DNA of 64,000 nucleotides from Mycobacterium bourgelatii (GCF_010723575.1 NZ_BLKZ01000002.1:682001-746000), one strand, 5' to 3'; shown: positions 17,576 to 26,399, numbered from the stretch's first letter. The notes: a model not told the origin generated them from the letters alone. Made by a program: numbers and translations.

Positions 17576-19237
17576 CTACGTACGGGCGACCGACACGTGT
17601 TCGTTGGGAACACAGTGCGTCATGGTCAGCCCCTCGACGTCGCGCGGGCCGTTCTTGCCAAGGTTGGCGCGACGCTGCTCTTCCTCCTCGGTGAGGGTCT
17701 GGGATTTCAGCGGCTCCAGGTGACGGACGTCGTCGGGCGTGATGCCCAGCCCCTCGCCGACTCGGATCCCCAGCTCGTCGTCGCACATCAGGAAGTGCCA
17801 CACCATGCGCTCCTGTACCTCGCGCACGGCCTCGGAGATGCCGTTGACCAAGTTGAGCACCAGGTCGTCCTTCTCCCATTGCTCCAGCAGCTGATAACGC
17901 TGACCGGCCTGGGTGTAGTCGTTGGTCAGCGGAATCCGCTTGCTGGTCAAGCGCCCGGAAATCTCGGGCCCCACTTCGTCCGTCCGCCGACTGCTCGCTT
18001 CGCGTAGGCCGCCGGTGATGGAGGGCTCGTAGTTCACGTGCGGGTTGGCGCCGTTGTTGTCCACCCGATACTGCATCGGCCCACCTTGCTGGTTGGTCGA
18101 CACCTTCGCGTTCTTGGGTTGATTCACCGGGAGCTGCAGGTAGTTGGGCCCGACCCGGTAGCGCTGCGTGTCGGAGTAGGAGAACGTCCGCCCGACCAGC
18201 ATCTTGTCGTCGGAGAACTCAAGGCCGTCCACCAACACGCCCGTCCCGAAGGCGCTCTGTTCGTTCTCGTTGAAGTGATTCTCGACGTTGCGATTGAGCA
18301 CCATCTTGCCGACCAGTTTCGGCGGGAACTCGTTCTCCGGCCACACCTTGGTGTCGTCGAGTGGGTCGAAGTCCAACTCGGGGTGGTCTTCGTCGGTCAT
18401 GATCTGGACCAACAACTGCCATTCGGGGTAGTCGCCCGCCTCGATGGCCTCGTACAGGTCCTTACTGGCGTGCCCGACGTCTTCGGCCTGGATCGCGGCG
18501 GCGTCAGCCTCGGTCAGGCTCTTCACTCCGATCTTCGGCATCCAGTGGTACTTGACCAGGTGGGTCTCCCCGTCGGCGTTGACCCATCGATAGGTGTTGA
18601 CGCCAAAGCCCTGCATCGTGCGGTAGTTGGCCGGGATCCCGCGCGGGGAGAACAGGTTTACCAGCATGTGCATCGACTCGGGGGTCTGAGACATGAAGTC
18701 GAAAATGCGGGCCGGCTCCTGCCGGAAGGTGACCGGGTCCGGCTTCAGCGCGTGAATGACGTCGGGGAACTTCACCGCATCGCGGATGAAGAAAACGCCG
18801 AGGTTGTTGCCCACCAGATCCCAGTTGCCGTCCTCGGTATAGAGCTTCACCGCGAATCCGCGGGGGTCCCGCGCGGCCTCGGAGGAGTCGCGCCCACCGA
18901 TGACGGTGGAGAATCTGATGGCCAAATCGGTGCGCTTGCCCGGTTCGGCGAACAACTTGGCCCGGGTGTACTTCGCAATCGGTTCGTCGCCCCACTTGCC
19001 GGTGGCCTCGAAATAGCCGTAGGCCACGAAGCCGCGGGCGTGCACAACCCGCTCCGGAATCCGTTCCCGGTCGAAATGGCTGATCTTTTCCAGGTAGTGG
19101 TAGTTCTCCAGCGTCGCGGGCCCCCGCGCACCGATCGTGCGTTGATTCTGGTTGTCGTAGATCGGGTGGCCCTGCCGGTCGGTGAGGATGTCGCGAGTGT
19201 CGTCGGGATCGGGCGGGATTGAGGACACGTCAGTCAT
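17576..19237 (-). CDS. Monofunctional haem catalase
   Basis: A 553-residue cytoplasmic catalase that breaks hydrogen peroxide into water and oxygen. It has the distal active-site His66 in RVVHARG, the catalytic Asn of the GNN motif (residues 143-145) before FFIRD, and the proximal haem-ligand Tyr354 within RTFSYSDTQRYRVG. Length and motifs match small-subunit clade catalases rather than KatG or the large KatE (about 700 residues). The ATG 19237 follows AGGAGCAAC on the coding strand. A clear SigF-type promoter lies 83-108 bases upstream, which predicts stationary-phase or stress induction. The zinc-ribbon gene follows downstream. Confidence 0.92.
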   Translation of the reverse strand: MTDVSSIPPDPDDTRDILTDRQGHPIYDNQNQRTIGARGPATLENYHYLEKISHFDRERIPERVVHARGFVAYGYFEATGKWGDEPIAKYTRAKLFAEPGKRTDLAIRFSTVIGGRDSSEAARDPRGFAVKLYTEDGNWDLVGNNLGVFFIRDAVKFPDVIHALKPDPVTFRQEPARIFDFMSQTPESMHMLVNLFSPRGIPANYRTMQGFGVNTYRWVNADGETHLVKYHWMPKIGVKSLTEADAAAIQAEDVGHASKDLYEAIEAGDYPEWQLLVQIMTDEDHPELDFDPLDDTKVWPENEFPPKLVGKMVLNRNVENHFNENEQSAFGTGVLVDGLEFSDDKMLVGRTFSYSDTQRYRVGPNYLQLPVNQPKNAKVSTNQQGGPMQYRVDNNGANPHVNYEPSITGGLREASSRRTDEVGPEISGRLTSKRIPLTNDYTQAGQRYQLLEQWEKDDLVLNLVNGISEAVREVQERMVWHFLMCDDELGIRVGEGLGITPDDVRHLEPLKSQTLTEEEEQRRANLGKNGPRDVEGLTMTHCVPNEHVSVART

Positions 19238-19319
19238 GTTGCTCCTGGGTTATCGAGGCAGTCGGGGCCATTGCCGCGTACGAGGCGGTCGGCCCCTCGG
19301 CAGGGTTCGTGATCGCCGC

Positions 19320-19344
19320 GTACCCGCAGGCGCGGTAATGAAAC
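19320..19344 (-). promoter_or_regulatory. SigF-type promoter of the catalase gene
   Basis: On the reverse strand GTTT (19344-19341) is followed by 15 bases and GGGTAC (19325-19320). This fits the mycobacterial SigF consensus GTTT-N15-17-GGGTA. It points toward the catalase start at 19237, giving a leader of roughly 75 bases. The stretch 19238-19368 contains nothing else recognised. Confidence 0.6.
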
Positions 19345-19368
19345 ACCCGGGCGCTATGGCACCCGACA

Positions 19369-19797
19369 TCAGAAGCGACGCAGCCAAGGTTGCGACGGGT
19401 CGACCCATACTTGGTCGACGGGCCCGATCCCAGTGACGGCGATGACGGCCGGTTCGTCGGCAGCGGGGTGCGCGCCGTCGTAGTGCGGCGTTCCTGCGAC
19501 GCGTTTGACGAAGGAGCCCGGTCCGGCAGGGACTGCGGCGTGCGGATCGAAGTCGGCCCCGCTGTTGCACCACCAGACGCCTGAGACCACCACGCACAGC
19601 CGGTCGGTGCGATAGAAGTGGGGTGCGCTCATGTAGCCGGGGTACCACTTCATCAGCACCAGGTATTGACCGTCCAGGTTCTCATCGCCCGCCAGCATTG
19701 TCCTCTGCACCGATCGGGCCGGCACGTCCGGCGGTGATTCCCAGCGAATGTCCTCGGGGAGATTAATGATCGTCTCAGCAGGGTTCAGTCGGCTCAT
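19369..19797 (-). CDS. Cupin-domain protein (DUF4437/ChrR-cupin-like)
   Basis: A 142-residue protein starting MSRLNPAETIINLPEDIRWE. It shows a small beta-barrel with cupin-like motifs: GQYLVLMKWYPGYMSAPHFY (the G-x5-H-x-H region reduced to PHFYRTD) and a second strand set around GSFVKRVAGTPHYDGAH, with His residues that could bind a metal. I chose ATG 19797 because GGAGAGACGAC precedes it; an in-frame extension to 19998 would add 67 residues of unconvincing sequence. It lies upstream of catalase on the same strand, with the SigF promoter in between. The substrate is unknown. Confidence 0.65.
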   Translation of the reverse strand: MSRLNPAETIINLPEDIRWESPPDVPARSVQRTMLAGDENLDGQYLVLMKWYPGYMSAPHFYRTDRLCVVVSGVWWCNSGADFDPHAAVPAGPGSFVKRVAGTPHYDGAHPAADEPAVIAVTGIGPVDQVWVDPSQPWLRRF

Positions 19798-20062
19798 GTC
19801 GTCTCTCCGTTCGTCGTCCGCCGCCGGGTCGACCTGGGACAAGTAGAGCAACGACGGCGAGCTTTTGGACCCGGGTAACCCCCCGGGTCGCGTGGCGAGT
19901 GAGGTCGCCACCGCCGGGCCCGCAAAGCCAATGCTGATGAGCGCAAACACATTCCGAAACTCGGACCGATCCCCAACGGTGACGCGATTGGACGGCAAGG
20001 CTGGCGGTGTGATGTGTGGAGGGAGCCAAGCGTGTCGGAAGTCCGACCGGTACAGTCGTCGG

Positions 20063-22432
20063 GTGCTTCAGAACCCAACCGTCAAATCTGTAAACGCCCG
20101 TCTCGCTGAGGAACTGGCTGTCGAGGAGGTCCGGGTAGCCGCTGCTGTGCGACTGCTCGATGAGGGCGCGACCGTTCCGTTCATCGCCCGCTACCGCAAG
20201 GAGGCAACCGGGAGTCTCGACGACGGTCAGCTGCGGACCCTGCAGGAGCGGTTGCAATACCTGAGAGAGCTCGACAACCGGCGCGATGCGGTGCTGGCCT
20301 CGATCGAGGAACAGGGAAAACTCACCGACGAGTTGAAGGCCGCCCTGATGGCGGCGGAAACCAAATCGCGCGTGGAGGACATCTACCTGCCCTACAAGCC
20401 CAAGCGGCGGACCAAGGCGCAGATAGCTCGCGAGGCTGGACTCGAGCCCCTGGCCGACCGGCTGTTAGCGGACCCCACGCTCGTCCCGGAGCAGGTAGCG
20501 GGGGAATTTCTCTCCACCGAAGTAGCCGACGCGGGTGCCGCGCTCGAGGGGGCGCGCCACATTCTCGCCGAGCGTGCGGCCGAAGACGCAGAGCTTGTCG
20601 GCGTCGTCCGCGAGAAATTCTGGGCGTCGGGTTCGCTTCGGACCACCCCGACGTCGGACGACGTGGCGAAAAGCGATGCGGCGCAGAAGTTCCGCGACTA
20701 TTTCGAGTACAACGAGCCGCTCGAGAAGATGCCGTCACACCGCGTGCTCGCCGTCCTGCGCGGTGAGAAGGAAGGGATCTTGTCGCTGAACTTCGACGGG
20801 GGTGACGACGAGGCGTACCTGGCCATGATCGCCCAGTCCCTGGGCATCGACATGAGCTCATCGGCGGCCGCGACGCCGTGGCTGGCCGCCACCGTGGATT
20901 GGGCGTGGCGTACCAGGCTGACGGTCTCTGCCAAGGTCGACGCGCGACTCAGACTGCGGCAGCGGGCCGAGGAACAGGCGGTAGCGGTGTTCGCGACCAA
21001 CCTCAAGGACCTCCTGCTCGCGGCGCCCGCGGGCGCGCGCACGACGCTGGGCCTGGATCCCGGCTACCGAACCGGCGTGAAGGTGGCTGTCGTGGACGGC
21101 ACCGGCAAGGTGGTGGAGACCTGCGCGATTTACCCGCATGCGCCACAAAAGCAATGGGATTTGGCCAAGGGGATTCTCGCGGCGCTGATCCAGCGGCACC
21201 GCGTGGAGCTGGTCGCGATCGGCAACGGGACCGCATCGCGCGAAACCGACGCCCTGGTCGCCGAGTTGATCGCCGATATCCGCGCTGCCGGCGGTGATGC
21301 CCCAACGAAGGCTCTAGTCAGTGAGGCCGGCGCGTCGGTGTATTCCGCCTCTTCGTATGCGGCCTACGAGTTGCCCACTCTCGACGTGACACTGCGTGGG
21401 GCGGTGTCGATTGCGCGCCGCCTGCAAGATCCGCTGGCCGAACTGGTGAAGATCGACCCGAAGTCGATCGGCGTCGGTCAGTATCAGCACGATGTGACGC
21501 CGGGGATGCTCGCCCGCAGTCTGGACGCGGTTGTGGAGGATGCTGTCAACGCGGTCGGTGTTGACCTGAACACCGCTTCAGTCCCGCTTCTGGCGCGTAC
21601 GTCCGGAGTCTCGGAGTCGTTGGCCGAAGCGATCGTCGCCTACCGCGACAAGACGGGGCCGTTCCGTAGCCGCAGTGCACTGCTGAACGTTCCGCGCCTG
21701 GGCCCCAAGGCCTTCGAGCAATGTGCGGGCTTCCTGCGGATCCGTGATGGCGAGGATCCCCTGGATGCGTCCGGTGTTCACCCCGAGGCGTACCCGGTGG
21801 TCCGAAAGATCCTGGATCGCTTGGGCATTACCCTCGCCGAGATCATTGGCAACGAGCGGACGTTGAGATCCCTTCGGCCCGCGGACTTTGCCGACGACAG
21901 GTTCGGCGTACCCACCGTGACCGACATTCTCGCCGAGCTCGAAAAGCCCGGCCGCGATCCGCGGCCCGCGTTCTCGACCGCCACCTTCGCCGCCGGGGTG
22001 GAGAAGGTGGCCGACCTGAAGGTGGGCATGGTCCTGGAGGGGGTGGTGACCAACGTCGCGGCCTTCGGTGCGTTCGTCGATGTCGGTGTTCATCAGGACG
22101 GCCTGGTTCACGTCTCGGCGATGTCCGACCGCTACGTGTCTGACCCACACGAGGTCGTGAAGTCCGGCCAGGTGGTACGGGTGAAGGTGATCTCCGTCGA
22201 CGTGGAACGTCAGCGGATCGGGCTGAGTTTGCGGCTCAATGACACCCCCCAGCAGGATCGAGCGGCGCGTTCCGACCGCACCGACCGCAAAGGTGCCGCA
22301 CGCGCGACCGGCAACAGGGGCCAAGGGACGCGACCGAACCCGGGCCGTGGCAAGAATGCCGGCCGGGGCGCGCCGAGCCAACCCATGGGATCAATGGCAG
22401 AAGCGTTGCGGCAAGCTGGTTTTGGGAACTGA
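20063..22432 (+). CDS. tex: Tex-family RNA-binding transcription accessory protein
   Basis: A protein of 789 residues from GTG 20063 (MLQNPTVKSVNARLAEEL), with the full Tex domain order. An N-terminal helical region contains VPFIARYRKEATGSLDD. A YqgF/RNase-H-like fold follows with TLGLDPGYRTGVKVAVVD and IGNGTASRETD. Then come two helix-hairpin-helix motifs (VDLNTASVPLLARTSGVS and GPKAFEQCAGFLRIRDG), a single S1 RNA-binding domain (about residues 650-725, LEGVVTNVAAFGAFVDVGVH) and a basic, Arg/Gly-rich tail. The tail is longer than in many Tex proteins. A frame extension to 19865 exists but lacks conserved sequence. It binds nucleic acids and affects transcription; the exact role in mycobacteria is unclear to me. 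Confidence 0.9.
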   Translation: MLQNPTVKSVNARLAEELAVEEVRVAAAVRLLDEGATVPFIARYRKEATGSLDDGQLRTLQERLQYLRELDNRRDAVLASIEEQGKLTDELKAALMAAETKSRVEDIYLPYKPKRRTKAQIAREAGLEPLADRLLADPTLVPEQVAGEFLSTEVADAGAALEGARHILAERAAEDAELVGVVREKFWASGSLRTTPTSDDVAKSDAAQKFRDYFEYNEPLEKMPSHRVLAVLRGEKEGILSLNFDGGDDEAYLAMIAQSLGIDMSSSAAATPWLAATVDWAWRTRLTVSAKVDARLRLRQRAEEQAVAVFATNLKDLLLAAPAGARTTLGLDPGYRTGVKVAVVDGTGKVVETCAIYPHAPQKQWDLAKGILAALIQRHRVELVAIGNGTASRETDALVAELIADIRAAGGDAPTKALVSEAGASVYSASSYAAYELPTLDVTLRGAVSIARRLQDPLAELVKIDPKSIGVGQYQHDVTPGMLARSLDAVVEDAVNAVGVDLNTASVPLLARTSGVSESLAEAIVAYRDKTGPFRSRSALLNVPRLGPKAFEQCAGFLRIRDGEDPLDASGVHPEAYPVVRKILDRLGITLAEIIGNERTLRSLRPADFADDRFGVPTVTDILAELEKPGRDPRPAFSTATFAAGVEKVADLKVGMVLEGVVTNVAAFGAFVDVGVHQDGLVHVSAMSDRYVSDPHEVVKSGQVVRVKVISVDVERQRIGLSLRLNDTPQQDRAARSDRTDRKGAARATGNRGQGTRPNPGRGKNAGRGAPSQPMGSMAEALRQAGFGN

Positions 22433-22513
22433 CGACAACTAGCGCCAGCCGCCCGGCCGCACTGCGACGACAATTAATTTGGATTTGCGAGAAATTCCGG
22501 TTATCGTGTCCGC

Positions 22514-23440
22514 ATGAGCGACGACGGCTACCAGTTCCAAGTACTCAACGGCGCGGGACTGATCGAGGCACAGGCGTTCGAGGTGTTCTCCTACCCGATG
22601 GGAGACCTCACCGTTCGCCCGATACGGGATACCGAAGCGATCCCGGGGACCGTGCAGATCCTGCAGATCCGGCGCAGCACCGCGGACTGGGCGCTCGTCA
22701 AGGCGTGGTCTGTACTGGTCGAGAGCTTGTTCCCCGAGCAACCGCGGGTGCTGGCGCTCGGATACCTGCCCAGTGCGCGCGGTGACAAAGACATACCCAG
22801 CCCGGCCGTCGTCAACGCAACACTGGCCGCGGGCGCCGGCATCACCGACATCGTCACCGTCGACCCGCACAGCCCCGTCTGGCTGGCGGCCATGCGAGCC
22901 CACGGACCGGAGATCCGTGAGCACGTCCTCCCACTCGGCGACATCGTCAAGAGCGCGCTCGCCGCGAACGGGGGTGCGTCGCAATACCTGGGTGTCATCA
23001 GCCCCGACAAGGGCGCGGTCGCACGAGCCACGGGCGTGGCCACGGCGCTGAACCTGCCGGTCTACACAGCGAGCAAGAACCGCGACCCAGAAACGGGACA
23101 CCTCACCCGCTACTCACTCGACGCCGACCTTGCGCCCGGCAATTACCTGGTCGTCGACGATATCTTCGATGGCGGAGGGACTTTCGCACTGCTGGCTGGC
23201 GCAGCGCCGGAGGGTGTGGTGCTGGATCTGTGGGTCACTCACGGCGGATTCACCAAGCCGAATTTCTCCGCCGAAGCCCGCGCGCCATACCGCCGCATCT
23301 ATACCACCGATTCGCTGGGCACCGCGGTGGCAGCCAGCCTGCGGGACAACCAGATTCACGTGATCACACTCCAACCCTGGATCGCCGCGGCTGTGAGCCG
23401 CCTCAACGGCGCGCAGCAGCTGACCTCAACCGACCGATGA
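22514..23440 (+). CDS. Divergent PRPP-synthetase-like protein, first gene of an NAD-type operon (Adps-like candidate)
   Basis: A 308-residue member of the ribose-phosphate pyrophosphokinase superfamily. The nucleotide/PRPP-site motifs are recognisable but altered: ALGYLPSARGDK (81-92) where ordinary Prs has the YFGYARQDRK-type loop, VTVDPHS (114-120) for the DLHA region, VISPDKGA (161-168), and the PRPP loop VVDDIFDGGGTF (213-224) instead of DDIVDTAGT. It overlaps nadV by ATGA, so the two proteins are made together. It either supplies PRPP to the transferase for nicotinamide salvage or, by analogy with phage NARP1 where a Prs-like protein (Adps) pyrophosphorylates ADP-ribose, acts in direct NAD+ rebuilding. 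The sequence alone does not decide between these. Confidence 0.75.
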   Translation: MSDDGYQFQVLNGAGLIEAQAFEVFSYPMGDLTVRPIRDTEAIPGTVQILQIRRSTADWALVKAWSVLVESLFPEQPRVLALGYLPSARGDKDIPSPAVVNATLAAGAGITDIVTVDPHSPVWLAAMRAHGPEIREHVLPLGDIVKSALAANGGASQYLGVISPDKGAVARATGVATALNLPVYTASKNRDPETGHLTRYSLDADLAPGNYLVVDDIFDGGGTFALLAGAAPEGVVLDLWVTHGGFTKPNFSAEARAPYRRIYTTDSLGTAVAASLRDNQIHVITLQPWIAAAVSRLNGAQQLTSTDR

Positions 23441-24972
23441 CCACACAACTACGCAGACAGGATTCCGACATGAACGACGCCGTCAACCGCGTTGTGGACA
23501 CACTGCTGGCGACCGATGCGTACAAACTGGATCACCGGCGGCAGTACCCGGACGGCACCGAAGTGGTGTTCTCCAACCTCACGGCGCGTGGCACCCGAAT
23601 TCCGGGCGTCGATGTGACTGTCTTCTTCGGGCTACAGGCTCTGCTCACCCAGATCACCGAGCGGTGGAACGAATTCTTCAGCCTCGACGCCAAGGCCTTG
23701 GATGCGGTGCTGGCAAAGTACGACAGCATCGTCACAGGACTGCTGGGCAGCAATGACGTTGGCACGGAACACTTCCGAACGCTACACGAAATCGGGCACC
23801 TTCCCCTACGGGTCAAAGCCTTCCGTGAGGGCGCCCTGGTCCCGTTGCGGGTCCCGTACTTCACGATCGAGAACACCGACCCGCGGGCGTTCTGGCTGAC
23901 GAACTACCTGGAGACCGAACTCTCCGCAGAGCTGTGGCAGCCGATCACCAGCGCAACCATCGCCTGGCGAAACCGCACCCTGCTCGACGAGCGTGCCGAA
24001 GCCTCCGGTGATCCCGACGCCGTCGACTTCCAAGGTCACGACTTCTCCTGCAGGGGAATGGCGGGCATGTACGCCGCCGCCGCTAGCAGTGCCGGACATC
24101 TGCTGAGCTTCCGCGGCACCGATACCCTGTCCGCGATCCGATACGTCGAGCGCTTCTACCCGGGCGACAACGGCATCGTCGCCAATTCCTGCCCGGCCAC
24201 CGAGCACAGCGTCATGTGCGCGGGCGGCCGTGACACCGAATTCGGCACATTCGAAAGGCTTTTGGATCTCTACCCCAGCGGCATCGTGTCCATCGTGTCC
24301 GACACCTACGACCTTTGGCAGGTGTGCACCGATTTTCTGCCCCGACTGAAGGAGAAGATCGCGGCACGGGACGGAAAGGTCGTCATCCGGCCCGACAGCG
24401 GCGATCCCGAGCTGATCCTGTGCGGTGACCCCAATGCGCCGGAGGGCAGCCCGGCACGTCGGGGCGTGGTGAACCTGCTGGCCGACGAGTTCGGCACCGT
24501 CGTCAACGACAAAGGATTTCGGGACCTCGCCCCGCAGGTTGGCGCGATCTACGGCGACTCGATCAACTTCGAGCGCGCCGATGCGATCACGGCCAACCTG
24601 ATCCGACAGGGATTCGCCTCCACCGCAGTCGTATTCGGATACGGCAGCTTCACCTACCAATACCAGACGCGCGACACATTCAAGATGGCGATGAAGGCGA
24701 CGTGGGTGCAGATCAACGGGGAAGGCCGAGACATCCAAAAGGACCCCGTCACCGACGACGGGACGAAGAAGTCCGCCACCGGCCGCTTGGCGGTCCGGCG
24801 ATCCCCGGACGGCCTTCCGTACTTGATCGAGCACGCAAACGCCGACGAGGAAGCAAATCAAGAACTACAGCTGGTCTACGAAAACGGGAATCTGCTGCGG
24901 CAGTTGTCATTTGCCGAGGTGCGGGACGAACTGCAGCGCGAGACAAAGCTTTACCGCAGCCGCACCAGCTGA
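23437..24972 (+). CDS. nadV: Nicotinamide phosphoribosyltransferase-family protein (NadV/Nampt; possibly Namat-like)
   Basis: A 511-residue type II PRTase of the NadV/Nampt family. Motifs: LATDAYKLDHRRQYP near the N-terminus, HDFSCRGMAGMYAAA, IVSDTYDLWQV, RPDSGDP (about 317-323), IYGDSIN and the glycine-rich VVFGYGSFTYQ for phosphate binding. Nampt makes NMN from nicotinamide and PRPP. In the phage pair Adps/Namat, proteins annotated as Prs and Nampt instead rebuild NAD+ from ADP-ribose and nicotinamide. I chose ATG 23437, overlapping the upstream stop as ATGA; ATG 23470 (MNDAV) is the alternative start. A Nudix/winged-helix regulator-like gene follows 23 bases downstream. Confidence 0.85.
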   Translation: MTTQLRRQDSDMNDAVNRVVDTLLATDAYKLDHRRQYPDGTEVVFSNLTARGTRIPGVDVTVFFGLQALLTQITERWNEFFSLDAKALDAVLAKYDSIVTGLLGSNDVGTEHFRTLHEIGHLPLRVKAFREGALVPLRVPYFTIENTDPRAFWLTNYLETELSAELWQPITSATIAWRNRTLLDERAEASGDPDAVDFQGHDFSCRGMAGMYAAAASSAGHLLSFRGTDTLSAIRYVERFYPGDNGIVANSCPATEHSVMCAGGRDTEFGTFERLLDLYPSGIVSIVSDTYDLWQVCTDFLPRLKEKIAARDGKVVIRPDSGDPELILCGDPNAPEGSPARRGVVNLLADEFGTVVNDKGFRDLAPQVGAIYGDSINFERADAITANLIRQGFASTAVVFGYGSFTYQYQTRDTFKMAMKATWVQINGEGRDIQKDPVTDDGTKKSATGRLAVRRSPDGLPYLIEHANADEEANQELQLVYENGNLLRQLSFAEVRDELQRETKLYRSRTS

Positions 24973-24995
24973 CCGAGCGCGAACAGGGAGTTGTG

Positions 24996-25664
24996 ATGAG
25001 TTCGCTACGAGAAACAAACCTGGTCTACAAGGGCGGGAACCACCCCCTCCACGGCACCTGGCTTTCGGTCGATTTGGTGGCCCTGACCCAGGATGTCGAC
25101 GTTGTCCGCATCGCGCTGATCACCCGCGCGGGCGAGCCGCACCGAGGCGCGACGACCCTGCCCGGAGGCCTGTTGGCGGCCTGGAATCAAGAGACGGTGG
25201 AACAGGCCGCGCGCCGGATTGCCCGGGAGAAGGTGGGCGCCGAGATTGTCGGTGGCGTAGCGATTCTGGACGTGGTCAGTGATCCGGGCCGCGACGAACG
25301 CGGGCACACCGTCTCCATCGTGGTCGGAGTTCGGATTCCCGCCGGCACACCGGGCGCGCTTCGAATCGATGACGTCCCTGACGACATGCCGTTCGGGCAT
25401 TCACCGATGGTTCGCGCCGCCCTGGCCAAGATCCGCACCGGGCTGTTTACCGATCCAACGTTGACCTACGCGCTGCTCGGCGAAAGCACCACCATGGCGG
25501 AGGCCATGGCACTGGCCAGGGCCTGCGACCCCGACGCGAGTGAGAGCACCATCGGGTCACGCCTCCGCCGCTGCGGCATGTATCACCCGGACCACAGTCG
25601 TCGTCGCGAAACCGGCGCCGGCAGACCAGCTCTCGTCTTCACCAGGACACTCAAGGCAAGTTAG
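24996..25664 (+). CDS. NrtR-like Nudix-winged-helix regulator with a degenerate Nudix box
   Basis: A 222-residue protein starting at ATG 24996 with CAGGGAG six bases before. The first 150 residues follow the Nudix fold (WLSVDLVALTQDVDVVRIAL, then LPGGLL at 56-61). In the Nudix helix, however, the metal-binding Glu positions are R74 and R77, leaving only E78, so hydrolysis is unlikely. The C-terminal part (about 150-222) is winged-helix-like and basic (STIGSRLRRCGMYHPDH). This is the NrtR plan: a dead Nudix domain senses an NAD-related ligand and the winged helix binds DNA. As the third gene after the Prs-like and nadV genes it probably controls that operon. It overlaps the convergent nrtR gene by 14 bp. 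Confidence 0.7.
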   Translation: MSSLRETNLVYKGGNHPLHGTWLSVDLVALTQDVDVVRIALITRAGEPHRGATTLPGGLLAAWNQETVEQAARRIAREKVGAEIVGGVAILDVVSDPGRDERGHTVSIVVGVRIPAGTPGALRIDDVPDDMPFGHSPMVRAALAKIRTGLFTDPTLTYALLGESTTMAEAMALARACDPDASESTIGSRLRRCGMYHPDHSRRRETGAGRPALVFTRTLKAS

Positions 25665-26355
25665 ACGCACGCGTCATCGGCGGGTGCAGCAGACGCAGGT
25701 TGCCCGGTCGGTAAAGCTGCGCCGGGCGACCACCATCGCGGGTGGTCGTCCGCCCGGTGGGTTCGAGGAACCCCGCGGTACCGGTGACCTTGCGGTGGAA
25801 GTTTCGACTGTCCAGCTTGGTGTTCCAGACGATCTCGTAGATCCGCCGCAAGTCGGCCACGGTGAACTCAGCTGGGCAGAAGGTGGTCGCGAGGGGGGTG
25901 TACTCGAGCTTGGCCCGTGCGCGCTCGACACCGTCGGTCAGGATCTGTCGGTGATCGAAGGCGAGCCGGCTGGTCAACAGTTCGGATACCGGTGCCCAGC
26001 GTGCGCCGGCAGCATCGCCGCCTGCGGCCGGCCGCGGCAGGTCGGGCGCCAGGCCCAGGTACGCGACGGTGATCACCCGCATCCGAGGATCACGTTGCGG
26101 CGCACCGTAACTGGCTAGCTGTTCCAGATGCAGGCGGGCAGCGGACACCCCGGTCTCCTCCTGCAGTTCACGCGCGGCAGCCTCGTCGAGATCCTCGTCA
26201 GGGCGGACGAATCCGCCGGGCAGCGCCCACCAGCCCGCGTAGGGCTCCTCTCCGCGCTGGACGACCAAGGCGCACAACTCGTCGTCCCGGATCGTCAACG
26301 CCACGAGGTCGACGGACACCGCGACCGGCGGATAGTCCTTCGGATCGTAAGGCAC
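25651..26355 (-). CDS. nrtR: NrtR-like Nudix-winged-helix protein with an intact Nudix box
   Basis: A 234-residue protein. The Nudix box is complete from G48 to V70: G-x5-E54-x7-R62-E63-L-Q-E66-E67-T-G-V. SVDLVALTI precedes it, and a C-terminal winged-helix segment (about 155-225) includes FTVADLRRIYEIVWNTKLD and FHRKVTGTAGFLEP, the usual NrtR DNA-binding block. NrtR proteins repress NAD genes and respond to ADP-ribose-type ligands; with the catalytic residues kept this one may also hydrolyse such compounds. It is divergent from the SPFH-NAD kinase operon, and two TCGTC-N5-GACGA palindromes lie in the 82-base gap. It is thus the likely regulator of both directions. Confidence 0.75.
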   Translation of the reverse strand: MPYDPKDYPPVAVSVDLVALTIRDDELCALVVQRGEEPYAGWWALPGGFVRPDEDLDEAAARELQEETGVSAARLHLEQLASYGAPQRDPRMRVITVAYLGLAPDLPRPAAGGDAAGARWAPVSELLTSRLAFDHRQILTDGVERARAKLEYTPLATTFCPAEFTVADLRRIYEIVWNTKLDSRNFHRKVTGTAGFLEPTGRTTTRDGGRPAQLYRPGNLRLLHPPMTRASNLP

Positions 26356-26368
26356 GCGGTCAGACTAA

Positions 26369-26383
26369 TCGTCGTATTGACGA
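26369..26383. promoter_or_regulatory. Operator-like inverted repeat 1 (nrtR / SPFH gap)
   Basis: TCGTC-GTATT-GACGA is a perfect 5-bp inverted repeat with a 5-base spacer, 14 bases upstream of the nrtR start. Its arms match the core of the second site at 26400-26420, and the centres are 34 bp apart, about three helical turns. Confidence 0.6.
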
Positions 26384-26399
26384 AAAGCCACTCCCGCGC

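Noticed and set aside
18038..19222. A 394-codon forward frame opposite the catalase gene
   Set aside because: It is antisense to a catalase with every active-site motif and encodes no recognisable domain; high GC keeps such frames open.
19865..20062. Upstream extension of tex
   Set aside because: The 66 extra residues have no Tex similarity; the conserved N-terminus begins at GTG 20063.
23806..24861. A 351-codon reverse frame opposite nadV
   Set aside because: Shadow of the nadV gene without motifs or ribosome-binding site.
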